Assembly: GCA_900764045.1 (NCBI GenBank)
Contig: CAAFMN010000085.1
Coordinates: 1 to 64,000, forward strand
Source of the DNA: Clostridia bacterium
Lineage (GTDB): Bacteria; Bacillota; Clostridia; Lachnospirales; Bianqueaceae
Length of the DNA: 64,000 bases
Direction: 5' to 3'
Shown: positions 34,445-43,329 of the stretch, piece by piece
Layout: every line of letters begins with the position of its first letter
Numbering within the stretch: the stretch's first letter is position 1
Made by a program: the position numbers and the translations under genes
Notes under the pieces: generated by a model
Told to the model about the DNA's origin: nothing
The model's database searches: none
Seen by the model: only the letters and a program-made list of their open reading frames with translations

Positions 34445-34499
34445 ATAGTTCCTCCGTATGTATGGATTTGTTTAATACATATGCCAAAGCACAAAAAAT

Positions 34500-34528
34500 T
34501 TGACAGAAATTCACAAGCGGTGTATAAT
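34500..34528 (+). promoter_or_regulatory. Promoter of the AEC carrier gene
   Basis: TTGACA (34500-34505), a 17-nt spacer and TATAAT (34523-34528): a perfect consensus. Confidence 0.88.
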
Positions 34529-34563
34529 AATTTTCACCATATAAATAATACAGGGGGATCTCA

Positions 34564-35532
34564 ATGGACGTTTTTCTATACATACTGACACACAATATCT
34601 TACCGATCATCTGTATCGTCTGTTTGGGCTTTTTGATGGGCAAAAAGTTCCCGATGGATGTTAAGACGCTGAGCAAACTGAATTTCTATGTCTTTGTTCC
34701 TACGTTTACTTTTTACCAGATCTATACGACTGTGCTTCCGGACTCCATGCTCTGGGTACTGATCTTCGCTCTGTCCCTATTGCTTTTGAATCATCTGCTG
34801 GCCCGTGGGATCGGCCGTGTACGAAAATATGATACAGGCATGCGCAACGCCTTTATGAACGCGTTGATGTTTTATAACAGCGGCAACATTGGTGTTCCTC
34901 TCATTACATTAGTTTTCAGCGGCGTTCCCTTTATTATCGACGGAGAGACCCCGTATCTTGCACCGGCTCTGGCGCTGCAGATCGTCGTTCTGATCGTCCA
35001 GAACCTATCCGTCAATACACTGGGATTCTATAATGCCAGCATGGGAAAAAAGATGGGTTGGAAAGAGGCTCTGATCAGCATCTTTACCATGCCGACAGTA
35101 TATGCCATTCCTGTAGCCTTTCTGCTAAAGTACTGCCTTCCCTATGATCTGACCCAGTTTCCGCTGTGGGCGGCGGTAGTGTATCTAAAAAACGGACTGG
35201 TGCCGATTGCTCTGTTTACATTGGGAGTACAGCTCTCGCGGACCAAGGTTGCCAAGCCTTCGCTAGATGTAGGCATGGCTGTTTTTCTGCGGCTGATTGG
35301 CGGACCGCTTCTCGCTATGCTTCTGATTCTGGTGTTTCGTTTCGACAACTTCACGGCGCAGGTCCTGATGATGTCTTCCGCTGTACCGACAGCTCTGAAT
35401 ACCGCTCTGATCGCAATGGAACGGGACAATTATCCGGACTTTGCAGCGCAGACGGTGTTGTATGCGACACTCCTCAGCCCCTTATCCCTGACCTGTGTTG
35501 TCTTTCTCTCCAGAACCATGTTCCCTATCTAA
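34564..35532 (+). CDS. AEC family (auxin efflux carrier-like) transporter
   Basis: A 322-residue membrane protein with about ten hydrophobic segments in two repeats. NALMFYNSGNIGVPLITLVF and LGVQLSRTKV are characteristic of the AEC family, and SAVPTALNTALIAMER near the C-terminus is the second half motif. Bacterial members carry malate, malonate or other carboxylates, but nothing here tells the substrate. It has a consensus promoter and is probably monocistronic. Confidence 0.9.
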   Translation: MDVFLYILTHNILPIICIVCLGFLMGKKFPMDVKTLSKLNFYVFVPTFTFYQIYTTVLPDSMLWVLIFALSLLLLNHLLARGIGRVRKYDTGMRNAFMNALMFYNSGNIGVPLITLVFSGVPFIIDGETPYLAPALALQIVVLIVQNLSVNTLGFYNASMGKKMGWKEALISIFTMPTVYAIPVAFLLKYCLPYDLTQFPLWAAVVYLKNGLVPIALFTLGVQLSRTKVAKPSLDVGMAVFLRLIGGPLLAMLLILVFRFDNFTAQVLMMSSAVPTALNTALIAMERDNYPDFAAQTVLYATLLSPLSLTCVVFLSRTMFPI

Positions 35533-35566
35533 TATTGGGTATGCCCTGTAAAATTTATCCGTTTAC

Positions 35567-35595
35567 TGGACATTTTCCTGTTAATGTGTTATAAT
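35567..35595 (+). promoter_or_regulatory. Promoter of the cytidylate kinase-like gene
   Basis: TGGACA (35567-35572), a 17-nt spacer and TATAAT (35590-35595). Confidence 0.7.
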
Positions 35596-35638
35596 ATAAT
35601 CAAAGTTCAAGTAATCGATTCAAAAGGAGGAACAGAAT

Positions 35639-36265
35639 ATGGCAAGAGTTATCATTACTATCGGAAGAGAGTATGGCAGCGGCGGACGTGAGATTGGAGA
35701 AAAGCTGGCCAATCTGTTGGAGATTCCTTTTTATGATAAGGAACTTTTAACAAGAGCCTCGGAAGAGAGCGGGATTCAGTCCCATATCTTTGAGCGGGCT
35801 GATGAAAAGGCTAATCGCGGTTTGATGATGTCCATGGGATGGAGCGCTTCTGTATATCCCGGCAACTATATGTACTACAATAACGACATGCTGACCAATG
35901 ATTCTTTGTTTTCTATCCAGGCTGATGTCATCCGTAAGGTAGCTGCCGAGGGATCCTGCGTGATTGTCGGACGATGTGCCGATTATCTGCTGGACGGAAC
36001 TCCGGGACTGTTGAAGGTATTTGTTCACGCGAGTCTGGAATTCCGTAAAGAACGTATCATGCGCCTGTACAATGTATCCGCTAAGGATGTGGAGGGCGTG
36101 ATCCGCCGGACAGACCGTCAGCGTGCCAAGTACTATGATTTTTATACGGCGCAGGAGTGGGGTCAGGCCAAGAACTACAATATCTGTCTGGATACATCGT
36201 ATTTTACGCCGGATGGGATTGTGCAGATTCTGGCAGCGTATGCCAAGGAAAAAATGGGCAAGTAA
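35639..36265 (+). CDS. Cytidylate kinase-like family protein
   Basis: A 208-residue P-loop protein. The N-terminal ITIGREYGSGGREIGEKLA is the variant P-loop of the cytidylate kinase-like family. The middle has GRCADYLL and a lid-like region with RRTDRQRAKYYDFYT. The family shares the NMP kinase fold, but its substrate is generally not known, and a true Cmk is expected elsewhere in the genome. AAAGGAGGAAC precedes the ATG. It is a single gene between its own promoter and terminator. Confidence 0.88.
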   Translation: MARVIITIGREYGSGGREIGEKLANLLEIPFYDKELLTRASEESGIQSHIFERADEKANRGLMMSMGWSASVYPGNYMYYNNDMLTNDSLFSIQADVIRKVAAEGSCVIVGRCADYLLDGTPGLLKVFVHASLEFRKERIMRLYNVSAKDVEGVIRRTDRQRAKYYDFYTAQEWGQAKNYNICLDTSYFTPDGIVQILAAYAKEKMGK

Positions 36266-36280
36266 GAATATTTCATTCTC

Positions 36281-36318
36281 AAAAAACAGGCCAATTTATA
36301 AGATTGGCTTGTTTTTTA
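36281..36318 (+). terminator. Terminator overlapping the leuS promoter
   Basis: AAAAAACAGGCCAAT (36281-36295) pairs with ATTGGCTTGTTTTTT (36303-36317) with one G-U pair. The T-tract contains the -35 box of the next promoter. Confidence 0.85.
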
Positions 36319-36337
36319 TGTGGAATTTTGCTATAAT
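36309..36337 (+). promoter_or_regulatory. Promoter of leuS
   Basis: TTGTTT (36309-36314), a 17-nt spacer and TATAAT (36332-36337). Only about 50 nt of leader follow, too short for a T-box. Confidence 0.65.
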
Positions 36338-36395
36338 GAGAATCAAACTGTCCATTGCAGTTTATTGAGTGTTATATTCGTGGGAGGTATGTGTT

Positions 36396-38801
36396 GTGAA
36401 GGCGTATGATCCGAAAGTGATCGAAAAGAAGTGGCAGGACATCTGGGAAGGCGAAGGTGCGTTCCATGCCTCTGATAACAAAGAAAAACCAAAGTATTAT
36501 GCTTTGATCGAGTTCCCGTATCCGTCTGGACAGGGACTTCATGTAGGACATCCCCGTCCGTATACGGCGCTGGATATTGTTGCGCGTAAGCGTAGGATGC
36601 AGGGATATAATGTTCTGTTCCCCATTGGCTGGGATGCGTTCGGACTGCCGACCGAGAATTATGCCATAAAGAATAAAATTCATCCTAAGATTGTAACCGA
36701 GCGCAATGTCGCAAGGTTTAAGAGCCAGCTGCAGTCTCTGGGACTTTCCTTTGACTGGAGCCGTGAGATCAACACCACCGATCCCTCATACTATAAATGG
36801 ACCCAGTGGATTTTTCTGCAGCTCTTTAAGCACGGACTGGCTTATAAGAAGGAGATGGCCATCAACTGGTGTACTTCCTGTAAGGTTGGTCTGGCCAATG
36901 AGGAAGTCGTCGGCGGCGTATGTGAACGGTGCGGCGGCAAGGTTGAGCGCCGAATGAAGACGCAGTGGATGCTTGCGATTACCAAGTATGCGCAGAGACT
37001 GATCGATGATCTGGACGGACTGGATTATATCGAGAGAGTCAAGACGCAGCAGAAGAACTGGATTGGCCGCAGCGAAGGCGCGGAAGTGGATTTTGAGGTA
37101 GCGGACCGCAAGATGCGGATCTACACTACGCGTCCGGATACGATGTTCGGCGTAACCTACATGGTTATGTCTCCGGAGCATCCCTTCCTGGATGAATGGA
37201 AAGATCGTATTTCCAACTGGGACGAAGTCAGTGCGTACAGACAGCGCGCCATGGAGAAGTCCGACTTTGAACGTACCGAATTAGCCAAGGAAAAGACCGG
37301 CGTTAAGCTGGAAGGCATCGAGGCTGTCAACCCGGTTAATGGTAAAAAGATCCCTGTATTCATCTCTGATTATGTATTGATGAGCTATGGCACGGGCGCG
37401 ATTATGGCGGTACCCGGTCATGATACCCGCGACTGGGAATTCGCTAAAAAGTTCAATCTTCCGATCATCGAAGTCGTTGCCGGCGGCGATGTGGAGAAGG
37501 AAGCCTATACAGATATTGAGACGGGTGTAATGGTTCATTCCGGATTTTTGGACGGAATGCAGGTAGAAGACGCCAAGAAGGCAATTGTAGAATGGCTGAC
37601 AGAAAAGGGCTTAGGTGAAAAGAAGGTTAATTTCAAACTCCGCGACTGGGTATTCTCTCGTCAGAGATACTGGGGCGAGCCGATTCCGATTGTTCATTGT
37701 CCCAAGTGCGGACCGGTAGCTTTGCCGGAGAGCGAGCTTCCGTTGCTCTTGCCGGAAGTTGAGAGCTATGAACCCGGACCGGACGGCGAGTCACCGCTGG
37801 CAACCATGACCGACTGGGTCAATACCACCTGCCCGCAGTGCGGAGGACCGGCGCAGCGTGAGACCGATACAATGCCCCAGTGGGCTGGATCTTCCTGGTA
37901 TTTCCTGCGCTATATGGATCCGCATAACGATCAGGCGCTGGCAAGCAAGGAGAATCTAGAGTATTGGTCTCCGGTAGACTGGTATAACGGCGGTATGGAG
38001 CATACGACTCTGCATCTGCTGTATTCTCGTTTCTGGCATAAGTTTTTGTATGATATCGGAGTAGTGCCGACCAAAGAGCCTTATCAGAAGCGTACCTCTC
38101 ACGGTATGATTCTGGGTTCCAACGGCGAGAAGATGAGCAAATCCCGCGGCAATGTTGTCAACCCGGATGAGGTTGTCGATGCTTATGGCGCCGATACCAT
38201 GCGTCTGTACGAAATGTTCATCGGCGACTTTGAGAAGGCGGTTCCGTGGTCCGAGAACGGTGTCAAGGGATGCCGAAGATTCCTGGAGCGTGTGTGGAAG
38301 CTGCAGGAAATGATGACTGAGGACGAGGGGATCTCTTCAGATATGGAGACATGGATCCATAAGACAATCAAAAAGGTCAGCCTGGACGATGAGAATCTGA
38401 AATTCAACACAGCGATTGCCGCAATGATGGCTTTGGTCAATGAGTTCTATGCCAAGGGCAGCATTACCCGCGGAGAGATGCGGATCCTTTTGCTCCTTCT
38501 GAATCCGGATGCGCCTCACATTACGGAAGAGATGTGGGAGAACTGCGGGTTCAGTGGCAGACTGTATCAGCAGCCTTGGCCGGACTGGGATGAATCCAAG
38601 ACGGTGGAGGATATGATTACCATCGCTGTACAGATCAGCGGCAAGGCCAAAGGCACTCTCTCCATTCCGAAGGATGCCGACCAGGCGGCTGCGATGGCTG
38701 CATTCCATGCCGACGAACGTCTGATGAATCAAATTGCCGGCAAAACGGTTGTAAAAGAGATCTATGTTCCTGGCCGGATTGTAAACGTAGTCGTAAGATA
38801 A
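36396..38801 (+). CDS. leuS: Leucyl-tRNA synthetase
   Basis: An 801-residue class I synthetase that charges tRNA-Leu. The HIGH motif is HVGHP in [15 protein letters not shown], and the KMSKS motif is [10 protein letters not shown]. The CP1 editing domain is present, with [14 protein letters not shown] and [19 protein letters not shown]. Zinc-binding CxxC pairs occur near residues 160-180 and 440-480. The start is a GTG at 36396, 8 nt after GGGAGG; the in-frame GTG at 36369 lies before that site. It is a single gene with a conventional promoter and no T-box regulator in the short leader. Confidence 0.96.
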   Translation: MKAYDPKVIEKKWQDIWEGEGAFHASDNKEKPKYYALIEFPYPSGQGLHVGHPRPYTALDIVARKRRMQGYNVLFPIGWDAFGLPTENYAIKNKIHPKIVTERNVARFKSQLQSLGLSFDWSREINTTDPSYYKWTQWIFLQLFKHGLAYKKEMAINWCTSCKVGLANEEVVGGVCERCGGKVERRMKTQWMLAITKYAQRLIDDLDGLDYIERVKTQQKNWIGRSEGAEVDFEVADRKMRIYTTRPDTMFGVTYMVMSPEHPFLDEWKDRISNWDEVSAYRQRAMEKSDFERTELAKEKTGVKLEGIEAVNPVNGKKIPVFISDYVLMSYGTGAIMAVPGHDTRDWEFAKKFNLPIIEVVAGGDVEKEAYTDIETGVMVHSGFLDGMQVEDAKKAIVEWLTEKGLGEKKVNFKLRDWVFSRQRYWGEPIPIVHCPKCGPVALPESELPLLLPEVESYEPGPDGESPLATMTDWVNTTCPQCGGPAQRETDTMPQWAGSSWYFLRYMDPHNDQALASKENLEYWSPVDWYNGGMEHTTLHLLYSRFWHKFLYDIGVVPTKEPYQKRTSHGMILGSNGEKMSKSRGNVVNPDEVVDAYGADTMRLYEMFIGDFEKAVPWSENGVKGCRRFLERVWKLQEMMTEDEGISSDMETWIHKTIKKVSLDDENLKFNTAIAAMMALVNEFYAKGSITRGEMRILLLLLNPDAPHITEEMWENCGFSGRLYQQPWPDWDESKTVEDMITIAVQISGKAKGTLSIPKDADQAAAMAAFHADERLMNQIAGKTVVKEIYVPGRIVNVVVR

Positions 38802-38820
38802 TATAACTAATACAACCCTG

Positions 38821-38860
38821 TTTTCGGTCCTTCGGCATCCATATGCCGGAGGGTCGAAAA
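38821..38860. repeat. Perfectly folding 18-bp inverted repeat between leuS and the beta-propeller gene
   Basis: Arms at 38821-38838 and 38843-38860 pair over 18 bp (with three G-U pairs) around a CCAT loop. No T-tract follows on either strand, so it is not a typical terminator. It may be an RNA-processing or message-stability stem. Confidence 0.6.
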
Positions 38861-38891
38861 GAATCTAAAGCTAAAGGTGATGAGGCAAACT

Positions 38892-40658
38892 ATGCGAAAG
38901 AAAAGGGGAGGAGCCCTCCGTTCTCTGATCTTTTTTCTGGAAGTTTTACTGTGTACCTGCGCGATCTTAACTCTGGCAATTCTCGGCATCTGGTTCTGGA
39001 AGGGAGAGATTCACCCCAATATCCAGGTAATGGAATCTCTATCCGAGAGTTCTCCTAATGAGGCTTCTTTTCAGGAGAATTCTGCCGTCAGCGCAGAAGA
39101 GAGTGTGGAAGAATCCTCTGATGTGGTGCCGGAGCTACCTTTTGAAGCTCACTGTGTAGAGGGTACGGAGCCAGACCGTTATCTGTCAGAAACACATATC
39201 TATATCAATGGAGACGAAGTCGAAACATATCAGGCGCAGGAATCCATTGATATGAGGGATGGAGACGGATATGCCAAGGCCGATGGTATCTTTACCTTCC
39301 GCGGCAACAATTTCCGTTCTCATCCAGTCGTTGGACATGTATCTATGTCTCAGAAAAAGTTCGACACTGACAACAGTTGGAACTACGGCACAAGCTATAT
39401 GCTGACGCCGGATGGCAGTGTATGGACCGGAAACGGATGGACCGGCCAGCCCTTGATGCGGGTATGGAGTCAGACCGAAAAGCAGCATATGAATATGTAT
39501 GACTGGGCAAAAGAAAAGGAGGGTCTTGTAGAAGTCATCTATGCCTCTCTGGATGGTTATGTGTATTTTCTCGATCTGGATACAGGAGAAGAGACCCGGG
39601 AGCCGCTCAATATAGGATATACCTTTAAGGGCGCAGGTACCCTCGACCCCCGCGGATATCCTATTCTGTATGTAGGTTCCGGATATCTGAGCGGAGATGA
39701 TAATGCCTCAAAGGTTTTCATTATCAACCTGTTGGATTGCAGCGTAATGTATACCTTTGGCTCCTATGAAGAAGAAGCGCCTCGATCGGTTCCTTTTTGG
39801 GACAGTTCCGCTCTTATATGCGCGGAGACGGATCAGTTGATTTATCCTGGCGAAAACGGAGTTTTGCACATTTTGAAGCTTAATACGCAGTATGATCCGG
39901 AATCCGGTACGCTGAGCATTGCTCCGGATCCCATGGTGATGTGGACATATCTGAGCAATCGTTGGATGTGGCTGGGTATGGAAGACAGTGCTGTCATCTA
40001 TCGGCATTATCTGTATGTCAGCGATAATGGCGGCAACCTGATCTGCCTTGATCTGAACACACTGGAGCCTGTATGGGTACAGGACGTATGGGATGATACC
40101 AATTGTTCGCCGGTTCTGGACATAGAAGACGGCAAGCCCTATCTCTATATTTCCACTTCCTATCATGCCGGATGGCGTGGGACAGAGGATGAGACGGTTG
40201 AGATTCCCATATTGAAAATTGACGCCGAAACCGGCGAGGTTGTCTGGTCTGTAACCTACGATTGCTGGACAATCGAAGACCTGTCCGGCGGCGTACAGGG
40301 AACTCTGGCTCTCGGAGAGGGAAGTTTGTCCGACTATATTTACGTTCCTGTTTCCAGAACGCCCTGGATAATGGACGGCACTCTGGCCGCTATATCCAAG
40401 GCGACCGGTGAAGTGGTTTGGGAGCATAGCACCGGTTATAGCTGGAGCTCTCCGGTATGCGTCTACGATGAGTCCGGTAAGGGCTATGTCATTAACGGGG
40501 ATTTTAACGGAGATCTGCACCTGGTCGACGGCCTGACCGGCGAATGCCTGGACTGCATCAACCTCGGCAGCAATATCGAGGCTTCTCCTGCTGTATACGG
40601 CAATCGACTGGTTGTCGGAACCCGCGGGCAGCTGATCTGGGGGGTCACATTTCGATAA
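38892..40658 (+). CDS. Membrane-anchored PQQ-type beta-propeller protein
   Basis: A 588-residue protein. A basic N-terminus and one hydrophobic segment (LIFFLEVLLCTCAILTLAIL, residues 11-30) anchor it, followed by a Ser/Glu-rich linker. The extracytoplasmic part has repeated PQQ-like blades: YVYFLDLDTGEE, GNLICLDLNTLEPVW, ILKIDAETGEVVW, LAAISKATGEVVWEHS and GDLHLVDGLTGECLD. Such propellers usually bind proteins or carbohydrates, and no quinone-enzyme residues are evident. The ATG at 38892 is preferred because GATGAGG lies just upstream. It is followed by a MATE gene after 15 nt and may share its message. Confidence 0.85.
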   Translation: MRKKRGGALRSLIFFLEVLLCTCAILTLAILGIWFWKGEIHPNIQVMESLSESSPNEASFQENSAVSAEESVEESSDVVPELPFEAHCVEGTEPDRYLSETHIYINGDEVETYQAQESIDMRDGDGYAKADGIFTFRGNNFRSHPVVGHVSMSQKKFDTDNSWNYGTSYMLTPDGSVWTGNGWTGQPLMRVWSQTEKQHMNMYDWAKEKEGLVEVIYASLDGYVYFLDLDTGEETREPLNIGYTFKGAGTLDPRGYPILYVGSGYLSGDDNASKVFIINLLDCSVMYTFGSYEEEAPRSVPFWDSSALICAETDQLIYPGENGVLHILKLNTQYDPESGTLSIAPDPMVMWTYLSNRWMWLGMEDSAVIYRHYLYVSDNGGNLICLDLNTLEPVWVQDVWDDTNCSPVLDIEDGKPYLYISTSYHAGWRGTEDETVEIPILKIDAETGEVVWSVTYDCWTIEDLSGGVQGTLALGEGSLSDYIYVPVSRTPWIMDGTLAAISKATGEVVWEHSTGYSWSSPVCVYDESGKGYVINGDFNGDLHLVDGLTGECLDCINLGSNIEASPAVYGNRLVVGTRGQLIWGVTFR

Positions 40659-40673
40659 GAAAGGAAAAGTGGC

Positions 40674-42041
40674 ATGGCACAAAAAGACGAACAGCTTGCC
40701 ACCGAAAGTGTCGGCAAACTGCTTCTGAAATTATCCATTCCGACTATTACGGCGCAATTGGTCAATGCGCTATATAATATGGTAGACCGTATGTATATCG
40801 GTCATATCGAGGGGATCGGAGCCAACGCGCTGACAGGAATCGGTCTGACAATGCCGATTATCATGCTGATCTCTGCCTGCGCGTATCTGTTTTGTATAGG
40901 CGGCGCTCCGCGAGCGTCCATTATGATGGGGCGCGGAAAGCCGGAAGAGGCTGAGAAGATCCTTGGCAGCTGTACACTTGGAACGATTGTCGCCGCTATC
41001 ATACTGACTGTTATTTTCTTACTATTCGGCGAGCGGTTCCTATGGATGTTCGGAGGCAGTGAAAACACATTGCCCTATGCCATGTCTTATATGCAGATCT
41101 ATGTCTGCGGAACCATATTCGTTCAGCTGGCACTGGGCCTGAATGCTTTCATCACGGCACAGGGCTTTACAAGGATCAGTATGCTGAGCGTCCTGATCGG
41201 TGCAGTATGTAATATTGTGCTGGATCCGCTGTTTATTTTTGTTTTCCAGATGGGTGTCTCCGGCGCAGCGATCGCGACAGTCATCTCTCAGGGGATCTCT
41301 GCCGTATGGGTTGTAAGCTTTCTTATGGGACGCCGCGTACACATCCGGCTGCGCCTCTCCAACCTGCGGCTGCGCTGGAGAATCTATCTGCCCTGTATCG
41401 CCTTAGGCCTCTCTCCTTTTGTCATGCAGTCTACTGAGAGCCTGCTGAATATCTGCTTTAATTCTTCACTCCACAAATACGGAGGAGACCTTGCTGTCGG
41501 AGCCATGGCCATTCTCTCCAGCATTATGCAGCTGATCTCCCTTCCCATGTCCGGCATCACGCAGGGCGCTCAACCAATCATCAGCTATAATTACGGTGCC
41601 CGCAACGCAGAACGTGTAAAGAAGGCATATACGTTGGTTCTGATCAGCTGCGTAAGTTATTCTCTCTTGATCGCGGGATCCGCGGTCTTGTTTCCGAGGA
41701 TCTACGTCATGCTCTTTGCCTCGGATGAGCAGATGATTGAATACGCCAGCTGGGCACTGCGGATCTACCTGATGGGCATGACAATTTTCGGCGCGCAGAA
41801 TGCCTGCCAGCAGACCTTCATTGCCCTGGGAGACGCCAAAACATCGCTTTTCCTGGCAATTCTTCGTAAAATAATCCTGCTGATTCCGCTGATCTATATC
41901 CTGCCGAATTTCTTTGATGATAAGGTTTTCGCTGTATTTTTAGCGGAACCCGTTGCGGACGTTTTGGCCGTCTGCACGACTGTTACAGTCTTTCTCCTGA
42001 AATTTAAAAAGACAATGGCTCGAATGAATTCGGCTGCATAA
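40674..42041 (+). CDS. MATE family efflux transporter (second of three)
   Basis: A 455-residue membrane protein with about 12 hydrophobic segments. KLLLKLSIPTITAQLVNALY, YNMVDRMYIGHI and GAPRASIMMGRG are typical of the MATE branch close to MepA/VmrA-type multidrug exporters. Later VISQGISAVWVVSFLMG and QGAQPIISYNYGARN match the second half. The start has AAGGAAAAG upstream and lies 15 nt after the beta-propeller gene. The terminator after it derives from an IS200 right end. Confidence 0.93.
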   Translation: MAQKDEQLATESVGKLLLKLSIPTITAQLVNALYNMVDRMYIGHIEGIGANALTGIGLTMPIIMLISACAYLFCIGGAPRASIMMGRGKPEEAEKILGSCTLGTIVAAIILTVIFLLFGERFLWMFGGSENTLPYAMSYMQIYVCGTIFVQLALGLNAFITAQGFTRISMLSVLIGAVCNIVLDPLFIFVFQMGVSGAAIATVISQGISAVWVVSFLMGRRVHIRLRLSNLRLRWRIYLPCIALGLSPFVMQSTESLLNICFNSSLHKYGGDLAVGAMAILSSIMQLISLPMSGITQGAQPIISYNYGARNAERVKKAYTLVLISCVSYSLLIAGSAVLFPRIYVMLFASDEQMIEYASWALRIYLMGMTIFGAQNACQQTFIALGDAKTSLFLAILRKIILLIPLIYILPNFFDDKVFAVFLAEPVADVLAVCTTVTVFLLKFKKTMARMNSAA

Positions 42042-42048
42042 TCATGAC

Positions 42049-42096
42049 GAATAATCTGCCAACCGCTTTAGCGGTTGGCTATTTTTTGCTTGTCTT
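42049..42096 (-). mobile_element. Solo IS200 right-end fragment, copy C
   Basis: Forty-eight bases matching 43330-43400 apart from a 24-bp insertion there. On the minus strand it holds the last codons of tnpA (Thr-Ser-Lys-Lys-stop, TAG) and the right-end hairpin CCAACCGCT / AGCGGTTGG (42059-42067 with 42070-42078), and ends near GAATAAT (42049-42055). Confidence 0.7.
42058..42087 (+). terminator. Terminator of the second MATE gene, derived from IS200 right end
   Basis: The hairpin GCCAACCGCT / AGCGGTTGGC is followed by TATTTTTTG on the plus strand, 17 nt after the MATE stop codon, so it has the form of an intrinsic terminator. Confidence 0.7.
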
Positions 42097-42100
42097 AAAA

Positions 42101-42330
42101 CTCTGGTACACTTTGGGAGTTGAGACTCTTGGGTGTACCAGAGTTTTATAGGTTTCTCTGGTTTTTCGAAATAATCTGGTACACTTTGGGAGTTGAGACT
42201 CTTGGATGTACCAGGATTTTATAGGTTTCTCTGGGGCTTTGAAACTTTCTGGTACACTTGGGTGAATGAGATTCTTAGGTGTACTAGAATTATCCGGATT
42301 TTCAAGAAAATCTGGTATATTTTTCGTGGA
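42101..42330. repeat. Three 73-bp tandem repeats, each a hairpin, plus a partial fourth
   Basis: CTGGTACAC begins at 42103, 42176 and 42249 (an exact 73-bp period), with a decayed fourth start (CTGGTATAT) at 42312. Each unit folds: AACTCTGGTACAC with GTGTACCAGAGTT in unit 1 (42099-42111 / 42133-42145), CTGGTACA with TGTACCAG in unit 2, and TTCTGGTACAC with GTGTACTAGAA in unit 3 (42247-42257 / 42279-42289). The loop GAGTTGAGACTC contains a small inner stem. Units 1 and 2 share the tail TTTTATAGGTTTCTCTGG. The rest of 42331-42372 holds no feature I can name. Confidence 0.85.
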
Positions 42331-42372
42331 GGGACGGACTTCTAAAGGATAGATGGGTCTTAATAAGAATTG

Positions 42373-43071
42373 TCACTTTTTGTTCTTTTTGATTAGTTTC
42401 CTTGTTTTAGAATCTGACAAAACTCCGCGGATGACTAATTGCCAGAGGATTCTGGATGCCTGGAAATGCTTGTAGGAGCTTGTGATGACCAGATTCTCAC
42501 CGAGCCGGATGTCATGGGTTTTATAATTTTTGATCTTTTCGATCTGCTTGCGACGATATTGCGGGTCATCTAGTTTGCCCATATGTTCCAGATACATCTG
42601 CTTGCCATTGATGGTGAACGTAAAATCGGGCAAATAGCTATAGGATCCGGAATCAATCGGGCGATTGTGTTCACTCATAATACCAAGATTTTTCAGAAAT
42701 TCATAGAGAATGATCTCGGCTCTGGAATCGAGAACCGTCCCGCCGAAGGAGACATCCTTGTCCAGAGGTAATTTTTCAAGTCCAAGCTCTTGATATAATT
42801 TCATCTGCTGGCGGGCTTCGCGGCGCTCGGCAGGGGATAAGCTCATCAGTTGCTGGTGGAGATCCTTGCGCTCCCGACGCCACTTCTGGCGTTCGTCGTA
42901 TTCGGCCAGGACCTGAGATTCGTCCCCGCGCCGAACATAATAAGTCTTATTAGCTGTTTGCTTGTAATAATACATATGCCCATTGGTGTGACGCTTGCGT
43001 GATAAACTCCAGGAACCACGGTACGAGAGGCACTTGGCTGTAACGAAAAGATAATAGATCACTGGAAACAA
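42373..43071 (-). CDS. Orphan PD-(D/E)XK-like protein of unknown function
   Basis: A 232-residue soluble protein. An N-terminal half rich in Tyr, Arg and Gln (YYYKQTANKTYYVRRGDE, then a coiled, basic helix) leads to a nuclease-like core: SRAE (E119), YLPDFTF (D149) and YLEHMGKLDDPQY (E162). This resembles a family of hypothetical proteins common in gut Clostridia with the pattern SKSE ... YPDFT ... YWEHFG. The catalytic Lys of PD-(D/E)XK is not evident, so activity is uncertain. The start is TTG at 43071 with AAGGGA upstream and a TATAAT further up (weak -35). It sits between IS200 ends and the 73-bp repeats, suggesting accessory DNA. Confidence 0.7.
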   Translation of the reverse strand: MFPVIYYLFVTAKCLSYRGSWSLSRKRHTNGHMYYYKQTANKTYYVRRGDESQVLAEYDERQKWRRERKDLHQQLMSLSPAERREARQQMKLYQELGLEKLPLDKDVSFGGTVLDSRAEIILYEFLKNLGIMSEHNRPIDSGSYSYLPDFTFTINGKQMYLEHMGKLDDPQYRRKQIEKIKNYKTHDIRLGENLVITSSYKHFQASRILWQLVIRGVLSDSKTRKLIKKNKK

Positions 43072-43139
43072 AATATCCCTTCTAAGGCGAGATATTATAA
43101 CACTTTTCTGAATATTTTGCGATCGTAAAATATATAAAT

Positions 43140-43329
43140 AACCGCCGAGCTTCGAAAACTCCGGCGGTTGTGGTATTATCAGTAAACTTCATTTTTCATT
43201 AGGCTTGGCATAGATTTTGATAGTTGAAAACGAAACAGTTTGAAATAAGGCATGCCGAAAGGGAGGACCGGGAATAAATCATGACTACCGGCTATAAGCC
43301 GCTGTTACTGGCTGGACTGAAAGTCCACT
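43140..43329 (+). other. Structured, gene-free spacer
   Basis: No credible gene. Several stems can be drawn: AACCGCCG / CGGCGGTT (43140-43168), GGC-TATAA-GCC (43290-43300), CCGG pairs around 43269 and 43288, and GGACT-GAA-AGTCC (43314-43326). I could not match it to a known riboswitch or RNA. It ends where the IS200 right end begins. Confidence 0.4.

Noticed and set aside
36319..36395. T-box leader for leuS.
   Set aside because: The leader after the promoter is only about 50 nt, with no specifier stem or T-box sequence.
42101..42330. CRISPR array.
   Set aside because: The units are tandem 73-bp copies with no unique spacers of regular length, diverge along the array, and no cas genes are present.
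43230..43260. tracrRNA-like sequence (GAAATAAGGC).
   Set aside because: Only about ten bases resemble it, with no CRISPR repeat, no anti-repeat and no cas9 in the window.
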